From the NCBI RefSeq assembly GCF_900021175.1, contig NZ_FCOP01000011.1, forward strand, positions 1,331,947 to 1,395,946: a stretch of DNA of 64,000 bases, written 5' to 3'. The first letter of the stretch is position 1. Each line of letters begins with the position of its first letter. Under the pieces are notes generated by a model that saw nothing but the letters and a program-made list of their open reading frames with translations, ran no database searches and was not told the DNA's origin. This stretch comes from Pseudenterobacter timonensis (GTDB lineage: Bacteria; Pseudomonadota; Gammaproteobacteria; Enterobacterales; Enterobacteriaceae). A program made the translations under genes and the position numbers. Below, one piece after another: positions 39,740 to 52,518 of the stretch.

Positions 39740-40324
39740 ATGTTTGGCTATCGCAGTAATGTGCCAAAAGTGCGCCTGACAACGGATCGGCTGGTGGTTC
39801 GGCTGGTGCACGAACGTGATGCCTGGCGGCTGGCGGATTATTACGCCGAGAATCGCCAGTTTTTACAACCCTGGGAGCCCGTCCGGGACGAAAGCCACTG
39901 CTATCCCTCCGGCTGGCAGGCTCGTCTCGGCATGATCGCAGAGTTTCACAAGCAGGGAAGCGCCTTCTACTTCGCGCTGCTTGATCCTGAGGAGAAAGAG
40001 ATTATCGGCATCGCCAACTTTTCGAATGTGGTGCGCGGTTCGTTTCACGCCTGTTATCTGGGCTACTCCATCGGACAGAAATGGCAGGGGCAGGGGCTGA
40101 TGTTTGAGGCGCTGACGGCGGCGATCCGCTATATGCAGCGCACGCAGCATATTCACCGCATCATGGCGAACTATATGCCGCACAACCAGCGCAGCGGCGC
40201 CCTGCTGGCGCGTCTGGGTTTTGAAAAAGAGGGTTATGCCAAAGATTACCTGATGATCAATGGCGAATGGCGTGACCACGTGCTGACCGCGTTAACCACC
40301 AAAGAGTGGACGGCAGGCCGTTAA
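39740..40324 (+). CDS. rimJ: Ribosomal protein S5 N-alpha-acetyltransferase
   Basis: RimJ is a GNAT acetyltransferase that acetylates the N-terminal alanine of ribosomal protein S5 and assists 30S assembly. It has 194 residues as in E. coli. The acetyl-CoA loop [13 protein letters not shown] is present. The start at 39740 ([10 protein letters not shown]) follows AAGGAG. The yceH gene begins nine bases after its stop, and mviM follows, so these three form an operon. Confidence 0.96.
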   Translation: MFGYRSNVPKVRLTTDRLVVRLVHERDAWRLADYYAENRQFLQPWEPVRDESHCYPSGWQARLGMIAEFHKQGSAFYFALLDPEEKEIIGIANFSNVVRGSFHACYLGYSIGQKWQGQGLMFEALTAAIRYMQRTQHIHRIMANYMPHNQRSGALLARLGFEKEGYAKDYLMINGEWRDHVLTALTTKEWTAGR

Positions 40325-40333
40325 GGAGAAGAG

Positions 40334-40984
40334 ATGAAATATCAGTTAACCGCAGCAGAAGCCCGCGTAGTGGGTTGCCTGCTGGAAAAGCAGGTCACCA
40401 CGCCGGATCAATACCCTCTGTCGGTCAATGCGGTGACCATGGCCTGCAATCAAAAGACCAACCGTGAGCCGGTGATGAACCTGAGCGAGCAGGAGGTGCA
40501 GGATCTGCTGGATGCGCTGGTTAAGCGCCACTATCTGCGCACCGTCAGCGGCTTTGGCAACCGCGTCACCAAATATGAGCAGCGCTTCTGCAACTCCGAG
40601 TTCGGCGATCTGAAACTCTCCCCGGCGGAGGTGGCGCTGGTTACCACTCTGCTGCTGCGTGGTCCGCAAACGCCGGGCGAACTGCGCTCGCGCGCGGCGC
40701 GGATGCATGAGTTTGGCGACGTGCAGGAGGTGGAGCAGACGCTGGAAACCCTGGCCGCCCGCGAGGATGGCCCCTTTGTACAGCGCCTGGCGCGGGAGCC
40801 GGGCAAACGCGAAAGCCGCTATATGCATCTTTTCAGCGGTGACGTAGCGCTGGCCTATCACGTTGTGGAGGCGGAAGGGAAGCCCGGCGACGAGACGCTG
40901 GCCGCCCGCGTCGAGGCGCTGGAGGTCGAAGTGGCTGAACTGAAGCAGCGTCTCGATTCGCTGCTGGCACACCTGGGAGAGTGA
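40334..40984 (+). CDS. yceH: YceH family protein (UPF0502)
   Basis: YceH is a conserved cytoplasmic protein of unknown function, with two winged-helix domains and a C-terminal coiled coil ([22 protein letters not shown]). It has 216 residues. It is closely similar to E. coli YceH ([24 protein letters not shown]). It lies between rimJ and mviM with almost no gaps. Confidence 0.94.
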   Translation: MKYQLTAAEARVVGCLLEKQVTTPDQYPLSVNAVTMACNQKTNREPVMNLSEQEVQDLLDALVKRHYLRTVSGFGNRVTKYEQRFCNSEFGDLKLSPAEVALVTTLLLRGPQTPGELRSRAARMHEFGDVQEVEQTLETLAAREDGPFVQRLAREPGKRESRYMHLFSGDVALAYHVVEAEGKPGDETLAARVEALEVEVAELKQRLDSLLAHLGE

Positions 40985-40986
40985 CA

Positions 40987-41910
40987 ATGACGAAGTTACG
41001 TATTGGTGTCGTGGGGCTGGGCGGGATCGCCCAGAAGGCCTGGCTGCCGGTGCTGGGGGCCGCCACCGACTGGACGCTGCAGGGGGCCTGGTCGCCCACC
41101 CGGGAGAAAGCGCTGCGTATCTGTGAAAGCTGGCGCATCCCCTACGCTTCATCGCTGCTCGATCTCGCCCGGGAGTGCGACGCCGTTTTTGTCCATACCT
41201 CCACCGCCACCCACTATCAGGTCGTGAGCGAGCTGCTTAACGCCGGGGTGCACGTCTGCGTGGATAAACCGCTGGCGGAAAATGTGGCGGACGCCGAGCG
41301 GCTGATTGAGCTGGCGGCGCGCAAAAAGCTGACGCTGATGGTGGGCTTTAACCGCCGCTTCGCGCCGCGCTACCAGGCGCTTAAGACGCAGCTCGGCGAC
41401 GTTGCGTCGCTGCGCATGGATAAACACCGCACCGACAGCGTCGGTCCAAACGATCTGCGCTTTACCCTGCTTGATGACTATCTGCATGTCGTTGATACCG
41501 CCCTGTGGCTCGGCGGCGGCAGGGCGCAGCTGCAGAGCGGCACGCTACAAACCAACGAGCAGGGGGAGATGATCTACGCCGAGCACCATTTCGCCGTGGA
41601 ACATCTGCAAATCACCACCAGCATGCATCGACGCGCGGGCAGCCAGCGGGAGTGGGTGCAGGCGGTGACCGACGGCGCCTTGTATGAGGTGACCGATATG
41701 CGCGAGTGGCGTGAGGAGCGGGGCGACGGCGTACTGACGCGCCCGGTGCCCGGCTGGCAAAGCACCCTGGAGCAGCGCGGCTTCGCCGGCTGTGCCCGTC
41801 ACTTTATCACCTGCGTAGAAAATCAGACGGTTCCGCAAACTTCAGGGGAGCAGGCTCTGCTGGCGCAGCGCATCGTAGAAAAGCTCTGGCGCGAAGCGAT
41901 GAGTGAATAA
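40987..41910 (+). CDS. mviM: Gfo/Idh/MocA-family oxidoreductase MviM
   Basis: MviM is a predicted NAD(P)-dependent oxidoreductase of unknown substrate. It has 307 residues. The Rossmann motif is GVVGLGGIAQKAW near the N-terminus, followed by the family CVDKPLAEN motif with its lysine. The ATG at 40987, two bases after the yceH stop and after GGGAGAG, gives the E. coli length; an in-frame GTG at 40981 is less likely. Confidence 0.94.
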   Translation: MTKLRIGVVGLGGIAQKAWLPVLGAATDWTLQGAWSPTREKALRICESWRIPYASSLLDLARECDAVFVHTSTATHYQVVSELLNAGVHVCVDKPLAENVADAERLIELAARKKLTLMVGFNRRFAPRYQALKTQLGDVASLRMDKHRTDSVGPNDLRFTLLDDYLHVVDTALWLGGGRAQLQSGTLQTNEQGEMIYAEHHFAVEHLQITTSMHRRAGSQREWVQAVTDGALYEVTDMREWREERGDGVLTRPVPGWQSTLEQRGFAGCARHFITCVENQTVPQTSGEQALLAQRIVEKLWREAMSE

Positions 41911-42006
41911 AACGCTGTAACAACTGACGATAGTAATTCGCGACAATCCAGGTAGACTAAGCGCCTCTGTTGGCTTGTCGGAATATTTGCGCTTACCGAC
42001 GCTCAT

Positions 42007-42030
42007 AACGCCTGCCCTGCAGGCGTTTTG
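42007..42030 (+). terminator. Hairpin between mviM and murJ
   Basis: AACGCCTGC / GCAGGCGTT with loop CCT is followed by TTG. It probably ends the rimJ-yceH-mviM transcript and lies 28 bp before murJ. Confidence 0.6.
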
Positions 42031-42036
42031 CCGTAA

Positions 42037-43593
<1,557 letters not shown>

Positions 43594-43602
43594 AGCACAA
43601 AA

Positions 43603-43626
43603 GGGGAGTCACCGTCGGTGCTCCCC
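43603..43626. terminator. Hairpin between convergent murJ and flgN
   Basis: GGGGAG-CACCG / CGGTG-CTCCCC forms a long interrupted stem without a strong T-run. It lies in the 58-bp gap between the murJ and flgN stops. Confidence 0.5.
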
Positions 43627-43651
43627 GCTATGTTGTTAACCGCCGTGGCGA

Positions 43652-44074
43652 TTAAATCGAAATCTTTTTCCCGCCAGGACGCGCGCTGGAGGTCTGGCCG
43701 TTTGCGCCATACAGTTCCGGGGCCTGGTGCGGTTTTAAAACCTCCAGCGCCTGCTGATTGCGCAGGATCTGTCCTTCCAGCAGCCAGCCGTTGTGCTGAT
43801 TGAGATCGCGCAGGTGCCGGGTCTTCTCGGTAATGGTTTGCCAGCGTTCGTGGGTGTCATCATTGGCGCTGCGACGCGGATCTTGCTCCACGCGGCGCTG
43901 CTGCTCCAGATAATCCAGCGTGGCGAGCAGCGAGCTTTTCTCTTCCGTAATGCGCTGCAGCGCGCTGCCGCTGACGTGGCCCATGGATAACTGCTGCTGT
44001 TCGGCATCCATAACCGTCTTCAGGTCGTTCAGGACTACCGTCATCTGATCCAGTATTTCTGACAGTCGACTCAT
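43652..44074 (-). CDS. flgN: Flagellar export chaperone FlgN
   Basis: FlgN is the cytoplasmic helical chaperone for the hook-filament junction proteins FlgK and FlgL, which are encoded at the far end of this cluster. It has 140 residues (138 in E. coli), with the C-terminal substrate-binding helix (NNQQALEVLKPHQ-like) and the conserved LYGANGQTS. It starts four bases after flgM. Confidence 0.95.
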   Translation of the reverse strand: MSRLSEILDQMTVVLNDLKTVMDAEQQQLSMGHVSGSALQRITEEKSSLLATLDYLEQQRRVEQDPRRSANDDTHERWQTITEKTRHLRDLNQHNGWLLEGQILRNQQALEVLKPHQAPELYGANGQTSSARPGGKKISI

Positions 44075-44078
44075 ACGC

Positions 44079-44372
44079 TTACTTACTCTGCAGGAAACTC
44101 TGCGCGTCCTGGATCAGCGCGTCGGCAATTTTACTGGTATCCATTTTCAGTTCGCCGTTGCGGATGGCGCTCTTCAGCTGCTCTACGCGTTCCATATTGA
44201 TATCGCTGGCACCCGGCTGCATCAGCCTGGACTGCGCGTCGCTCAGCGTGACGCTGGTGCTGTTCGCCGCGGTCGCGCTCGTCGGACGCGCTTTTTGGGC
44301 CGGCGTGTCGTTCGTTTCGCGGGGTTGTACGGTGCTTACCGGCTTAAGGGGCGAAGTACGATCAATGCTCAT
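44079..44372 (-). CDS. flgM: Anti-sigma-28 factor FlgM
   Basis: FlgM binds and inhibits FliA (sigma-28) and is secreted through the finished hook, releasing late flagellar transcription. It has 97 residues, the E. coli length. The disordered N-terminus [19 protein letters not shown] and the sigma-binding C-terminal helices ([22 protein letters not shown]) are conserved. The start at 44372 is by homology; the open frame continues to 44450. A sigma-28 promoter lies upstream. Confidence 0.96.
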   Translation of the reverse strand: MSIDRTSPLKPVSTVQPRETNDTPAQKARPTSATAANSTSVTLSDAQSRLMQPGASDINMERVEQLKSAIRNGELKMDTSKIADALIQDAQSFLQSK

Positions 44373-44430
44373 TGTGTTGTCCTCATCGAGGGTTCGCGGC
44401 GCTGGCGCCTCGTCATCATTTGTTAATAAT

Positions 44431-44457
44431 CTATCGGCAGCCGCCGGCAAATCTTTA
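44431..44457 (-). promoter_or_regulatory. Sigma-28 promoter of flgMN
   Basis: On the minus strand, TAAA is followed by 15 bases and GCCGATAG, one base off the FliA consensus TAAA-N15-GCCGATAA. It lies at the flgA end, about 60 bp before flgM, so FlgM is made under its own sigma factor as in E. coli. Confidence 0.9.
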
Positions 44458-44462
44458 AAAGA

Positions 44463-45122
44463 TTATAGGTTAATCAGAATATTCCCATCAGCGCCAACCT
44501 TTCCGCTCACCACCTGACCGGAGGACATCCTCACCCGGGCGTTTTGTGCGACGGCGGCGTTATTCAGCGCCTGACCTTCGCCGTTGATGCTAAACCCGTC
44601 GCCGTTCGCCACCACCATGACCCGCTGCCCGGCCTTTACGCGCCACGCCTGGCGCAGCATCGTCAGCTGAATCGCCTGGCCTGGCATCAGATCCCGCAGG
44701 CTGACCGCGTTCTGCGCCTGGCTGATGTCGAGCATCGTGCGCGGCGGCAGCTGATCCAGCCGACCACGCTTCAGCGCCACGCTGCCGGGCGCCAGCACGC
44801 TGCCGCGGGCGATGGGCTGCGCGGCGACCACATAGTTGCCCGTCGCCTGGACGTTAACCTGCAGATAGCGCTTCTCGCTGGCGCAGCGGGCCAGCACGCT
44901 GAGGTTACCCCAGAGTTTCATGCCGCCGGCGACGGTGAACGCGGGGTTTTCGCAGGTGGGAAGCAGCGCTGCAGGCGTGCGTACGCTGACCTCCACCTCA
45001 TCGCTAAAGCCCGCCAGGCGCTCGCTAAAAAAGGCGGTGAGCCGGGCGTTAATATCCTGCGCCTGGAGAAGGGGGCTTAACAGCAACAGGGTGGCGGCCA
45101 GGCCGCGTCTCAGATTCCGCAT
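44463..45122 (-). CDS. flgA: Flagellar P-ring assembly chaperone FlgA
   Basis: FlgA is a periplasmic chaperone for assembly of the FlgI P ring. It has 219 residues as in E. coli. A signal peptide ends near SPLLQA/QD, followed by the SAF domain and a beta-rich C-terminus (GKVGADGNILINL). It is divergent from flgB across 157 bp; in E. coli FlhDC acts on both from this gap. Confidence 0.95.
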   Translation of the reverse strand: MRNLRRGLAATLLLLSPLLQAQDINARLTAFFSERLAGFSDEVEVSVRTPAALLPTCENPAFTVAGGMKLWGNLSVLARCASEKRYLQVNVQATGNYVVAAQPIARGSVLAPGSVALKRGRLDQLPPRTMLDISQAQNAVSLRDLMPGQAIQLTMLRQAWRVKAGQRVMVVANGDGFSINGEGQALNNAAVAQNARVRMSSGQVVSGKVGADGNILINL

Positions 45123-45279
45123 CGTTAGTTCCCGGTTTTTTGATTCGGCCGAAATTTTACCCGCCGCGAGCCGGAATCAACGCAATAAATAGCGACGCAT
45201 TTTGCGCTTATTCCGTCGATAGGGTGGACGGGGGGAGATTTACTCTATCCGCTGACATTTTCCCATCAGCGGAGGAGAC

Positions 45280-45696
45280 ATGCTCGATAAACTCGACGCT
45301 GCGTTACGTTTTCAGCAGGAAGCGCTCAATCTGCGCGCTCAGCGTCAGGAGATCCTGGCGGCGAATATCGCCAACGCGGATACCCCCGGGTATCAGGCGC
45401 GCGACATCGATTTTTCCAGTGAGCTTAAAAAAGTGATGGAGCGCGGACGCGCCGGGGAGACGGGCATTGCCCTGACCACGACATCCGCCCGCCATATCCC
45501 GGCCCAGGCGATGAGCGCCCCCGCCGTCGATCTGCTCTACCGCATCCCCGATCAGCCCTCGCTTGACGGCAACACCGTCGATATGGATCGGGAGCGCACC
45601 CAGTTTGCCGACAACAGCCTGAAGTACCAGACCGGGCTGACGCTGCTTGGCGGGCAGATCAAAGGGATGCAGACCGTTCTGCAGGGAGGAAACTAA
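45280..45696 (+). CDS. flgB: Flagellar proximal rod protein FlgB
   Basis: FlgB is a proximal rod subunit of the basal body. It has 138 residues, with the rod/hook N-terminal motif [21 protein letters not shown]. Like other axial proteins it has no cleaved signal and is exported by the flagellar type III system. AGCGGAGGAGAC precedes the ATG. It is the first gene of flgBCDEFGHIJ. Confidence 0.96.
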   Translation: MLDKLDAALRFQQEALNLRAQRQEILAANIANADTPGYQARDIDFSSELKKVMERGRAGETGIALTTTSARHIPAQAMSAPAVDLLYRIPDQPSLDGNTVDMDRERTQFADNSLKYQTGLTLLGGQIKGMQTVLQGGN

Positions 45697-45699
45697 TTC

Positions 45700-46104
45700 A
45701 TGGCTTTACTGAATATTTTCGATATCGCCGGCTCCGCGCTAACCGCCCAGTCCCAGCGTCTTAACGTCGCCGCCAGCAACATGGCCAACGCCGACAGCGT
45801 GACGGGGCCGGACGGTCAGCCCTACCGCGCGAAGCAGGTGGTCTTTCAGGTGGATAGCGCGCCGGGCGCGGCGACCGGCGGCGTGAAGGTGGCAAGCGTG
45901 GTGGAGAGCCAGGCGCCGGATAAGCTGGTCTACGAGCCGGGTAACCCGCTGGCGGACGCCAACGGCTACGTCAAAATGCCCAACGTCGACGTCGTGGCTG
46001 AGATGGTCAATACCATGTCCGCTTCCCGGAGCTATCAGGCCAACGTCGAGGTCCTGAATACCGTCAAGAGCATGATGCTCAAAACGCTCACTCTCGGCCA
46101 GTAA
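45700..46104 (+). CDS. flgC: Flagellar proximal rod protein FlgC
   Basis: FlgC is a proximal rod subunit. It has 134 residues, with the N-terminal motif [15 protein letters not shown] and the C-terminal flg_bbr heptads ([24 protein letters not shown], a long helix). It follows flgB after 3 bp. Confidence 0.96.
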   Translation: MALLNIFDIAGSALTAQSQRLNVAASNMANADSVTGPDGQPYRAKQVVFQVDSAPGAATGGVKVASVVESQAPDKLVYEPGNPLADANGYVKMPNVDVVAEMVNTMSASRSYQANVEVLNTVKSMMLKTLTLGQ

Positions 46105-46115
46105 AGGAGACGCCC

Positions 46116-46826
46116 ATGTCCATTGCCGTGAATGTAAACGACCCCACCAACACCGGCGTCAGCACTACCAGCGCCACCACCGGGTCCAGCTCGCTGACCG
46201 GCAGTAACGCCTCCGATCTGCAGAGCAGCTTTCTGACCCTGCTGGTGGCGCAGCTGAAAAACCAGGACCCGACCAACCCGATGCAAAACAACGAGCTGAC
46301 CACGCAGCTGGCGCAGATCAGCACCGTCAGCGGCATCGAAAAGCTCAACACCACCCTGGGCTCCATCTCCGGGCAGATCGACAGCAGCCAGTCGCTGCAG
46401 GCCAGCAACCTGATTGGCCACGGCGTGATGATCCCTGGTACCACCGTGCTGGCGGGCACCAGCACCACCGACGGCACCAGCACCACCAGCACCACGCCGT
46501 TTGGCATTGAGCTCCAGCAGGCTGCCGATAAGGTCACCGCCACCATCACCGATAAGAATGGCGCGGTGGTGCGCACGATCGATATCGGCGAGCTGAAGGC
46601 GGGGGTACACACCTTTACCTGGGACGGCACCCTCACCGACGGTACGACGGCGCCAAACGGCTCCTACAACGTCGCCATCTCCGCCAGCAGCGGCACGACG
46701 CAGCTGGTGGCCCAGCCGCTGCAGTTTGCGCTGGTGCAGGGGGTAATTCGCGGCAGCGACGGCAACAAACTCGATTTAGGGACTTCCGGCACCACCACAC
46801 TCGATGAAGTTCGGCAGATCATTTAA
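46116..46826 (+). CDS. flgD: Flagellar hook cap protein FlgD
   Basis: FlgD is the scaffold at the tip of the growing hook. It has 236 residues (231 in E. coli). The conserved N-terminal region LQSSFLTLLVAQLKNQDPTNPM is followed by Tudor-like and FnIII domains. A Ser/Thr-rich stretch (GTSTTDGTSTTSTTPFG) between them is the place where the length differs. Confidence 0.95.
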   Translation: MSIAVNVNDPTNTGVSTTSATTGSSSLTGSNASDLQSSFLTLLVAQLKNQDPTNPMQNNELTTQLAQISTVSGIEKLNTTLGSISGQIDSSQSLQASNLIGHGVMIPGTTVLAGTSTTDGTSTTSTTPFGIELQQAADKVTATITDKNGAVVRTIDIGELKAGVHTFTWDGTLTDGTTAPNGSYNVAISASSGTTQLVAQPLQFALVQGVIRGSDGNKLDLGTSGTTTLDEVRQII

Positions 46827-46852
46827 GCCCTTATACTTATCAGGAGTAAGTT

Positions 46853-48061
46853 ATGGCCTTTTCTCAAGCGGTTAGCGGCCTGAACGCTGCGGCCACCAAC
46901 CTGGACGTGATTGGTAACAACATCGCCAACTCCGCGACCTATGGCTTCAAATCCGGCACCGCCTCGTTTGCGGATATGTTTGCCGGCTCCAAAGTGGGTC
47001 TCGGCGTGAAAGTGGCGGGAATTACCCAGGACTTCACCGACGGCACCACCACCAGCACCGGTCGCGGGCTGGACGTGGCGATTAGCCAGAGCGGCTTCTT
47101 TCGCATGGTCGACAGCAACGGCTCGGTCTTTTACAGCCGTAACGGCCAGTTCAAGCTGGATGAAAACCGTAATCTGGTGAACATGCAGGGGCTGCAGCTG
47201 ACCGGTTATCCCACGGCAGGCACCCCGCCGACCATCCAGACGGGCGCTAACCCGCAGCCTATCTCCATTCCCAACACGCTGATGGCGGCGAAGTCCACCA
47301 CCAGCGCGTCGCTGCAGATCAACCTGAACTCCACCGATGCGGTACCGGGCAAAACCCCCTTCGATGCCACTAACCCGGACTCCTATAACAAAAAAGGAAC
47401 GGTCACGGTATTTGACAGCCAGGGTAACGCGCATGACATGAACCTCTATTTCGTCAAGAGCACGACGGCGAACAGCTGGAATGTTTACGCGCAGGACGGC
47501 AGCGTGGCGGGCAGCGGAGCCACGCAGATGAAGACACTCTCCTTCAATGAGAACGGCGTCTTGCAGGGCGATGAAATCTTCAACATTGTCACTGGAACTG
47601 TGCCCGGCGCGGATCCCGCAACGTTCCAGCTGAGCTTTGCCAACTCCATGCAGCAGAACACCGGGGCCAACAATATTGTGGCCAGCAACCAGAACGGCTA
47701 CAAGCCGGGCGATCTGGTGAGTTACCAGATCAACGACGATGGCACCGTGGTGGGCAACTACTCCAACGAACAGACCCAGGTGCTGGGCCAGATCGTACTG
47801 GCGAACTTCGCCAACAACGAAGGGCTTCAGTCCGAAGGGGATAACGTCTGGTCAGCGACCCAATCCTCCGGCGTGGCGCTGCTGGGTACGGCGGGCACCG
47901 GTAACTTCGGCACCCTGACCAACGGCGCGCTGGAAGCCTCCAACGTCGATCTGAGCAAAGAGCTGGTCAATATGATCGTCGCGCAGCGTAACTACCAGTC
48001 GAACGCGCAGACCATCAAAACCCAGGATCAGATCCTCAACACCCTGGTTAACCTGCGTTAA
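46853..48061 (+). CDS. flgE: Flagellar hook protein FlgE
   Basis: FlgE is the hook subunit. It has 402 residues, the E. coli length. The N-terminal GLNAAATNLDVIGNNIANSATYGFKSG and the C-terminal LVNMIVAQRNYQSNAQTIKTQDQILNTLVNL-type helices polymerise as the D0 core. The variable middle domains are exposed. CAGGAGTAAGTT precedes the start. Confidence 0.96.
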   Translation: MAFSQAVSGLNAAATNLDVIGNNIANSATYGFKSGTASFADMFAGSKVGLGVKVAGITQDFTDGTTTSTGRGLDVAISQSGFFRMVDSNGSVFYSRNGQFKLDENRNLVNMQGLQLTGYPTAGTPPTIQTGANPQPISIPNTLMAAKSTTSASLQINLNSTDAVPGKTPFDATNPDSYNKKGTVTVFDSQGNAHDMNLYFVKSTTANSWNVYAQDGSVAGSGATQMKTLSFNENGVLQGDEIFNIVTGTVPGADPATFQLSFANSMQQNTGANNIVASNQNGYKPGDLVSYQINDDGTVVGNYSNEQTQVLGQIVLANFANNEGLQSEGDNVWSATQSSGVALLGTAGTGNFGTLTNGALEASNVDLSKELVNMIVAQRNYQSNAQTIKTQDQILNTLVNLR

Positions 48062-48078
48062 TCGCAAGGGAATAGGTC

Positions 48079-49628
<1,550 letters not shown>

Positions 49629-49685
49629 GGTGCAGCCCGGCGCGGCCCAGGTCGCGTCGGCTCCCTGTTTTTGAAGATGAAAGCA

Positions 49686-50384
49686 ATGCAAAAACTCGCG
49701 GCGAATCGTTATCCGACAGTGGCCCTGCTGGTCGCTACCCTCAGCGGGTGCGCCTGGATCCCGTCACAACCGTTGGTCCAGGGGGCGACAACGGCCCAGC
49801 CCGTTCCCGGCCCGGCGCCGGTGGCGAACGGATCTATTTTTCAGACAGCGCAGCCCATCAACTACGGCTATCAGCCGCTGTTCGAGGATCGCCGTCCGCG
49901 CAACGTCGGCGATACGCTGACCATCGTCCTGCAGGAGAACGTCAGCGCGAGCAAAAGCTCCTCCGCGAACGCCAGCCGCGACGGCAAAACCAATTTTGGC
50001 TTTGACACCGTGCCGCGCTATCTCTCCGGCCTGTTCGGCAACGAGCGCGCCGATGTGGAGGCCTCCGGCGGCAACAGCTTTAACGGCAAGGGCGGGGCCA
50101 ACGCCAGCAACACCTTCAGCGGCACGCTGACGGTGACGGTTGACCAGGTGCTGGTTAACGGCAATTTACATGTGGTGGGCGAAAAGCAGATCGCCATCAA
50201 CCAGGGAACGGAATTTATCCGCTTCTCCGGAGTGGTAAACCCGCGCACCATCAGCGGCAGCAACACCGTGCCCTCTACTCAGGTGGCGGATGCGCGCATT
50301 GAGTATGTCGGTAACGGCTACATCAACGAAGCGCAAAATATGGGCTGGCTGCAGCGCTTTTTCCTTAACCTTTCGCCGATGTAA
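49686..50384 (+). CDS. flgH: Flagellar L-ring lipoprotein FlgH
   Basis: FlgH is the lipoprotein that forms the outer-membrane L ring around the rod. From ATG 49686 it has 232 residues, the E. coli length, with lipobox TLSGC and then a nearly invariant body ([20 protein letters not shown]). Two earlier in-frame ATGs (49671-49677) exist but add a few residues only. Confidence 0.95.
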   Translation: MQKLAANRYPTVALLVATLSGCAWIPSQPLVQGATTAQPVPGPAPVANGSIFQTAQPINYGYQPLFEDRRPRNVGDTLTIVLQENVSASKSSSANASRDGKTNFGFDTVPRYLSGLFGNERADVEASGGNSFNGKGGANASNTFSGTLTVTVDQVLVNGNLHVVGEKQIAINQGTEFIRFSGVVNPRTISGSNTVPSTQVADARIEYVGNGYINEAQNMGWLQRFFLNLSPM

Positions 50385-50395
50385 GCGAGGTGACT

Positions 50396-51493
50396 ATGTT
50401 TAAATCTCTCTTCGCGGCGGTGCTGCTGCTGGCGGCCTGCGTCGCCCAGGCAGACCGTATCCGCGATCTCACCAGCGTCCAGGGCGTGCGTGAAAACTCC
50501 CTTATCGGCTACGGTCTGGTGGTGGGGCTGGACGGAACGGGTGACCAGACCACCCAGACGCCGTTTACCACCCAGAGCCTGAATAACATGCTCTCCCAGC
50601 TGGGGATCACCGTGCCGACCGGCACTAACATGCAGCTGAAAAACGTGGCGGCGGTAATGGTCACCGCCTCTTACCCGGCCTTTGCCCGCCAGGGGCAGAC
50701 CATCGACGTGGTGGTCTCCTCCATGGGTAACGCCAAAAGCCTGCGCGGCGGCACGCTGCTGATGACCCCCCTGAAAGGGGTCGACAGCCAGGTCTACGCG
50801 CTGGCGCAGGGCAACATTCTGGTGGGCGGCGCGGGCGCTTCGGCGGGAGGCAGCAGCGTGCAGGTTAACCAGCTCAACGGCGGGCGTATCACCAACGGCG
50901 CGATTATCGAGCGTGAGCTGCCGACCCAGTTTGGCGCGGGAAACACGCTGAATCTGCAGCTGAATAACGAAGATTTCACTCTCGCGCAGCAGATCGCCGA
51001 CACCATCAACCGCAGCCGCGGCTACGGCAGCGCCACGGCGCTGGATGCGCGCACCGTACAGGTTCGCGTCTCCAGCGGCAGCAGCAACCAGGTGCGCCTG
51101 CTGGCGGATATTCAGAACCTGGAGGTGGCGGTGCCGCTGCAGGATGCGAAGGTGATTATTAACTCCCGGACCGGCTCGGTGGTGATGAACCGCGAGGTGA
51201 CGCTCGACAGCTGCGCCGTGGCGCAGGGCAATCTTTCGGTCACGGTTAACCGCTCGGCAGAGGTCAGCCAGCCGGATACGCCATTTGGCGGCGGGCAGAC
51301 GGTGGTCACGCCGCAGACGCAAATTGACCTGCGCCAGAGCGGCGGATCGCTGCAAAGCGTACGCTCCAGCGCCAGCCTCAACAACGTGGTGCGGGCGCTG
51401 AACGCGCTGGGGGCGACGCCGATGGATCTGATGTCGATTTTACAATCAATGCAGAGCGCGGGCTGCCTGCGCGCCAGACTGGAAATCATCTGA
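50396..51493 (+). CDS. flgI: Flagellar P-ring protein FlgI
   Basis: FlgI is the periplasmic P-ring subunit, folded with help from FlgA. It has 365 residues as in E. coli. The signal peptide is [19 protein letters not shown] and the mature start [15 protein letters not shown]. The ATG at 50396 follows GAGGTG. Its stop overlaps the flgJ start (TGATG). Confidence 0.96.
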   Translation: MFKSLFAAVLLLAACVAQADRIRDLTSVQGVRENSLIGYGLVVGLDGTGDQTTQTPFTTQSLNNMLSQLGITVPTGTNMQLKNVAAVMVTASYPAFARQGQTIDVVVSSMGNAKSLRGGTLLMTPLKGVDSQVYALAQGNILVGGAGASAGGSSVQVNQLNGGRITNGAIIERELPTQFGAGNTLNLQLNNEDFTLAQQIADTINRSRGYGSATALDARTVQVRVSSGSSNQVRLLADIQNLEVAVPLQDAKVIINSRTGSVVMNREVTLDSCAVAQGNLSVTVNRSAEVSQPDTPFGGGQTVVTPQTQIDLRQSGGSLQSVRSSASLNNVVRALNALGATPMDLMSILQSMQSAGCLRARLEII

Positions 51494-52443
51494 TGCTGGG
51501 GGAGAGCAAACTGCTGAGCAGCGCGGCCTGGGATGCCCAGTCGCTTAATGACTTGAAGGCGAAAGCGGGCAAAGATCCGGCGGGAAATATCCGCCCGGTT
51601 GCCCGTCAGGTGGAGGGGATGTTTGTGCAGATGATGCTGAAAAGCATGCGCGACGCGCTGCCAAAAGATGGGCTTTTCAGCAGCGACTCTACCCGTCTCT
51701 ACACCAGCATGTATGACCAGCAGATCGCCCAGCAGATGACGGCGGGCAAAGGTCTGGGGCTTGCCGACGTGATAGTCCGGCAGATGCAGGCCGCACAGGG
51801 CGGAGAGCCGCAGGCGCCCGCTCAGGTGCCGATGAAGTTCGATCTTGAAACGGTGACCAGCTATCAAAATCAGGCGCTGACCCAGATGGTGCGCAAGGCG
51901 ATGCCAAAACCGACGCCGGTGAGCGACGAGCCGCTCAGCGGCGACAGCGGCGATTTTCTGGCCCAGCTATCGCTGCCTGCCCGTCTGGCGAGCGAGCAGA
52001 GCGGGGTGCCGCACCACCTGATCCTGGCGCAGGCCGCCCTGGAGTCGGGCTGGGGGCAGCGGCAGATCCGCCGGGAAAACGGCGAGCCCAGCTTTAACAT
52101 CTTTGGCGTGAAGGCGACGGCAAGCTGGAAGGGGCCGACGACCGAGATCACCACCACCGAGTATGAGAATGGCGAAGCGAAGAAGGTGAAGGCCCGCTTT
52201 CGCGTCTATAGCTCTTATCTGGAGGCGCTGTCGGATTACGTGGGGCTGCTCAGCCGCAACCCCCGCTATGCGGCGGTCACGACCGCCGCCACGGCGGAGC
52301 AGGGGGCACAGGCGTTGCAGAACGCCGGTTACGCCACCGATCCGCAGTATGCCCGCAAGCTCACCAGCATGATCCAGCAGCTAAAAGCGATGGGCGAGAA
52401 GGTCAGCAAAGCCTATGGCGGCGATATCGAAAATCTGTTCTGA
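51493..52443 (+). CDS. flgJ: Flagellar rod cap / peptidoglycan hydrolase FlgJ
   Basis: FlgJ is a two-domain protein. The N-terminal part (about 1-150) caps the growing rod. The C-terminal glucosaminidase-type hydrolase (about 155-316) opens the peptidoglycan, with the likely catalytic Glu184 in AALESGWG. It has 316 residues (313 in E. coli). The ATG overlaps the flgI stop by one base. Confidence 0.95.
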   Translation: MLGESKLLSSAAWDAQSLNDLKAKAGKDPAGNIRPVARQVEGMFVQMMLKSMRDALPKDGLFSSDSTRLYTSMYDQQIAQQMTAGKGLGLADVIVRQMQAAQGGEPQAPAQVPMKFDLETVTSYQNQALTQMVRKAMPKPTPVSDEPLSGDSGDFLAQLSLPARLASEQSGVPHHLILAQAALESGWGQRQIRRENGEPSFNIFGVKATASWKGPTTEITTTEYENGEAKKVKARFRVYSSYLEALSDYVGLLSRNPRYAAVTTAATAEQGAQALQNAGYATDPQYARKLTSMIQQLKAMGEKVSKAYGGDIENLF

Positions 52444-52449
52444 AAGTTC

Positions 52450-52476
52450 TCAAGTCCCGATGGCGGCTGCCGATAA
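52450..52476 (+). promoter_or_regulatory. Sigma-28 promoter of flgKL
   Basis: TCAA, 15 bases, then GCCGATAA: a perfect FliA -10 with a one-base-off -35. It lies in the 75-bp gap between flgJ and flgK, where E. coli has its class III flgKL promoter. Confidence 0.88.
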
Positions 52477-52518
52477 TCTCCATCAGGACTCGTGTCTGAA
52501 CGTTTACAAGGAACCTCC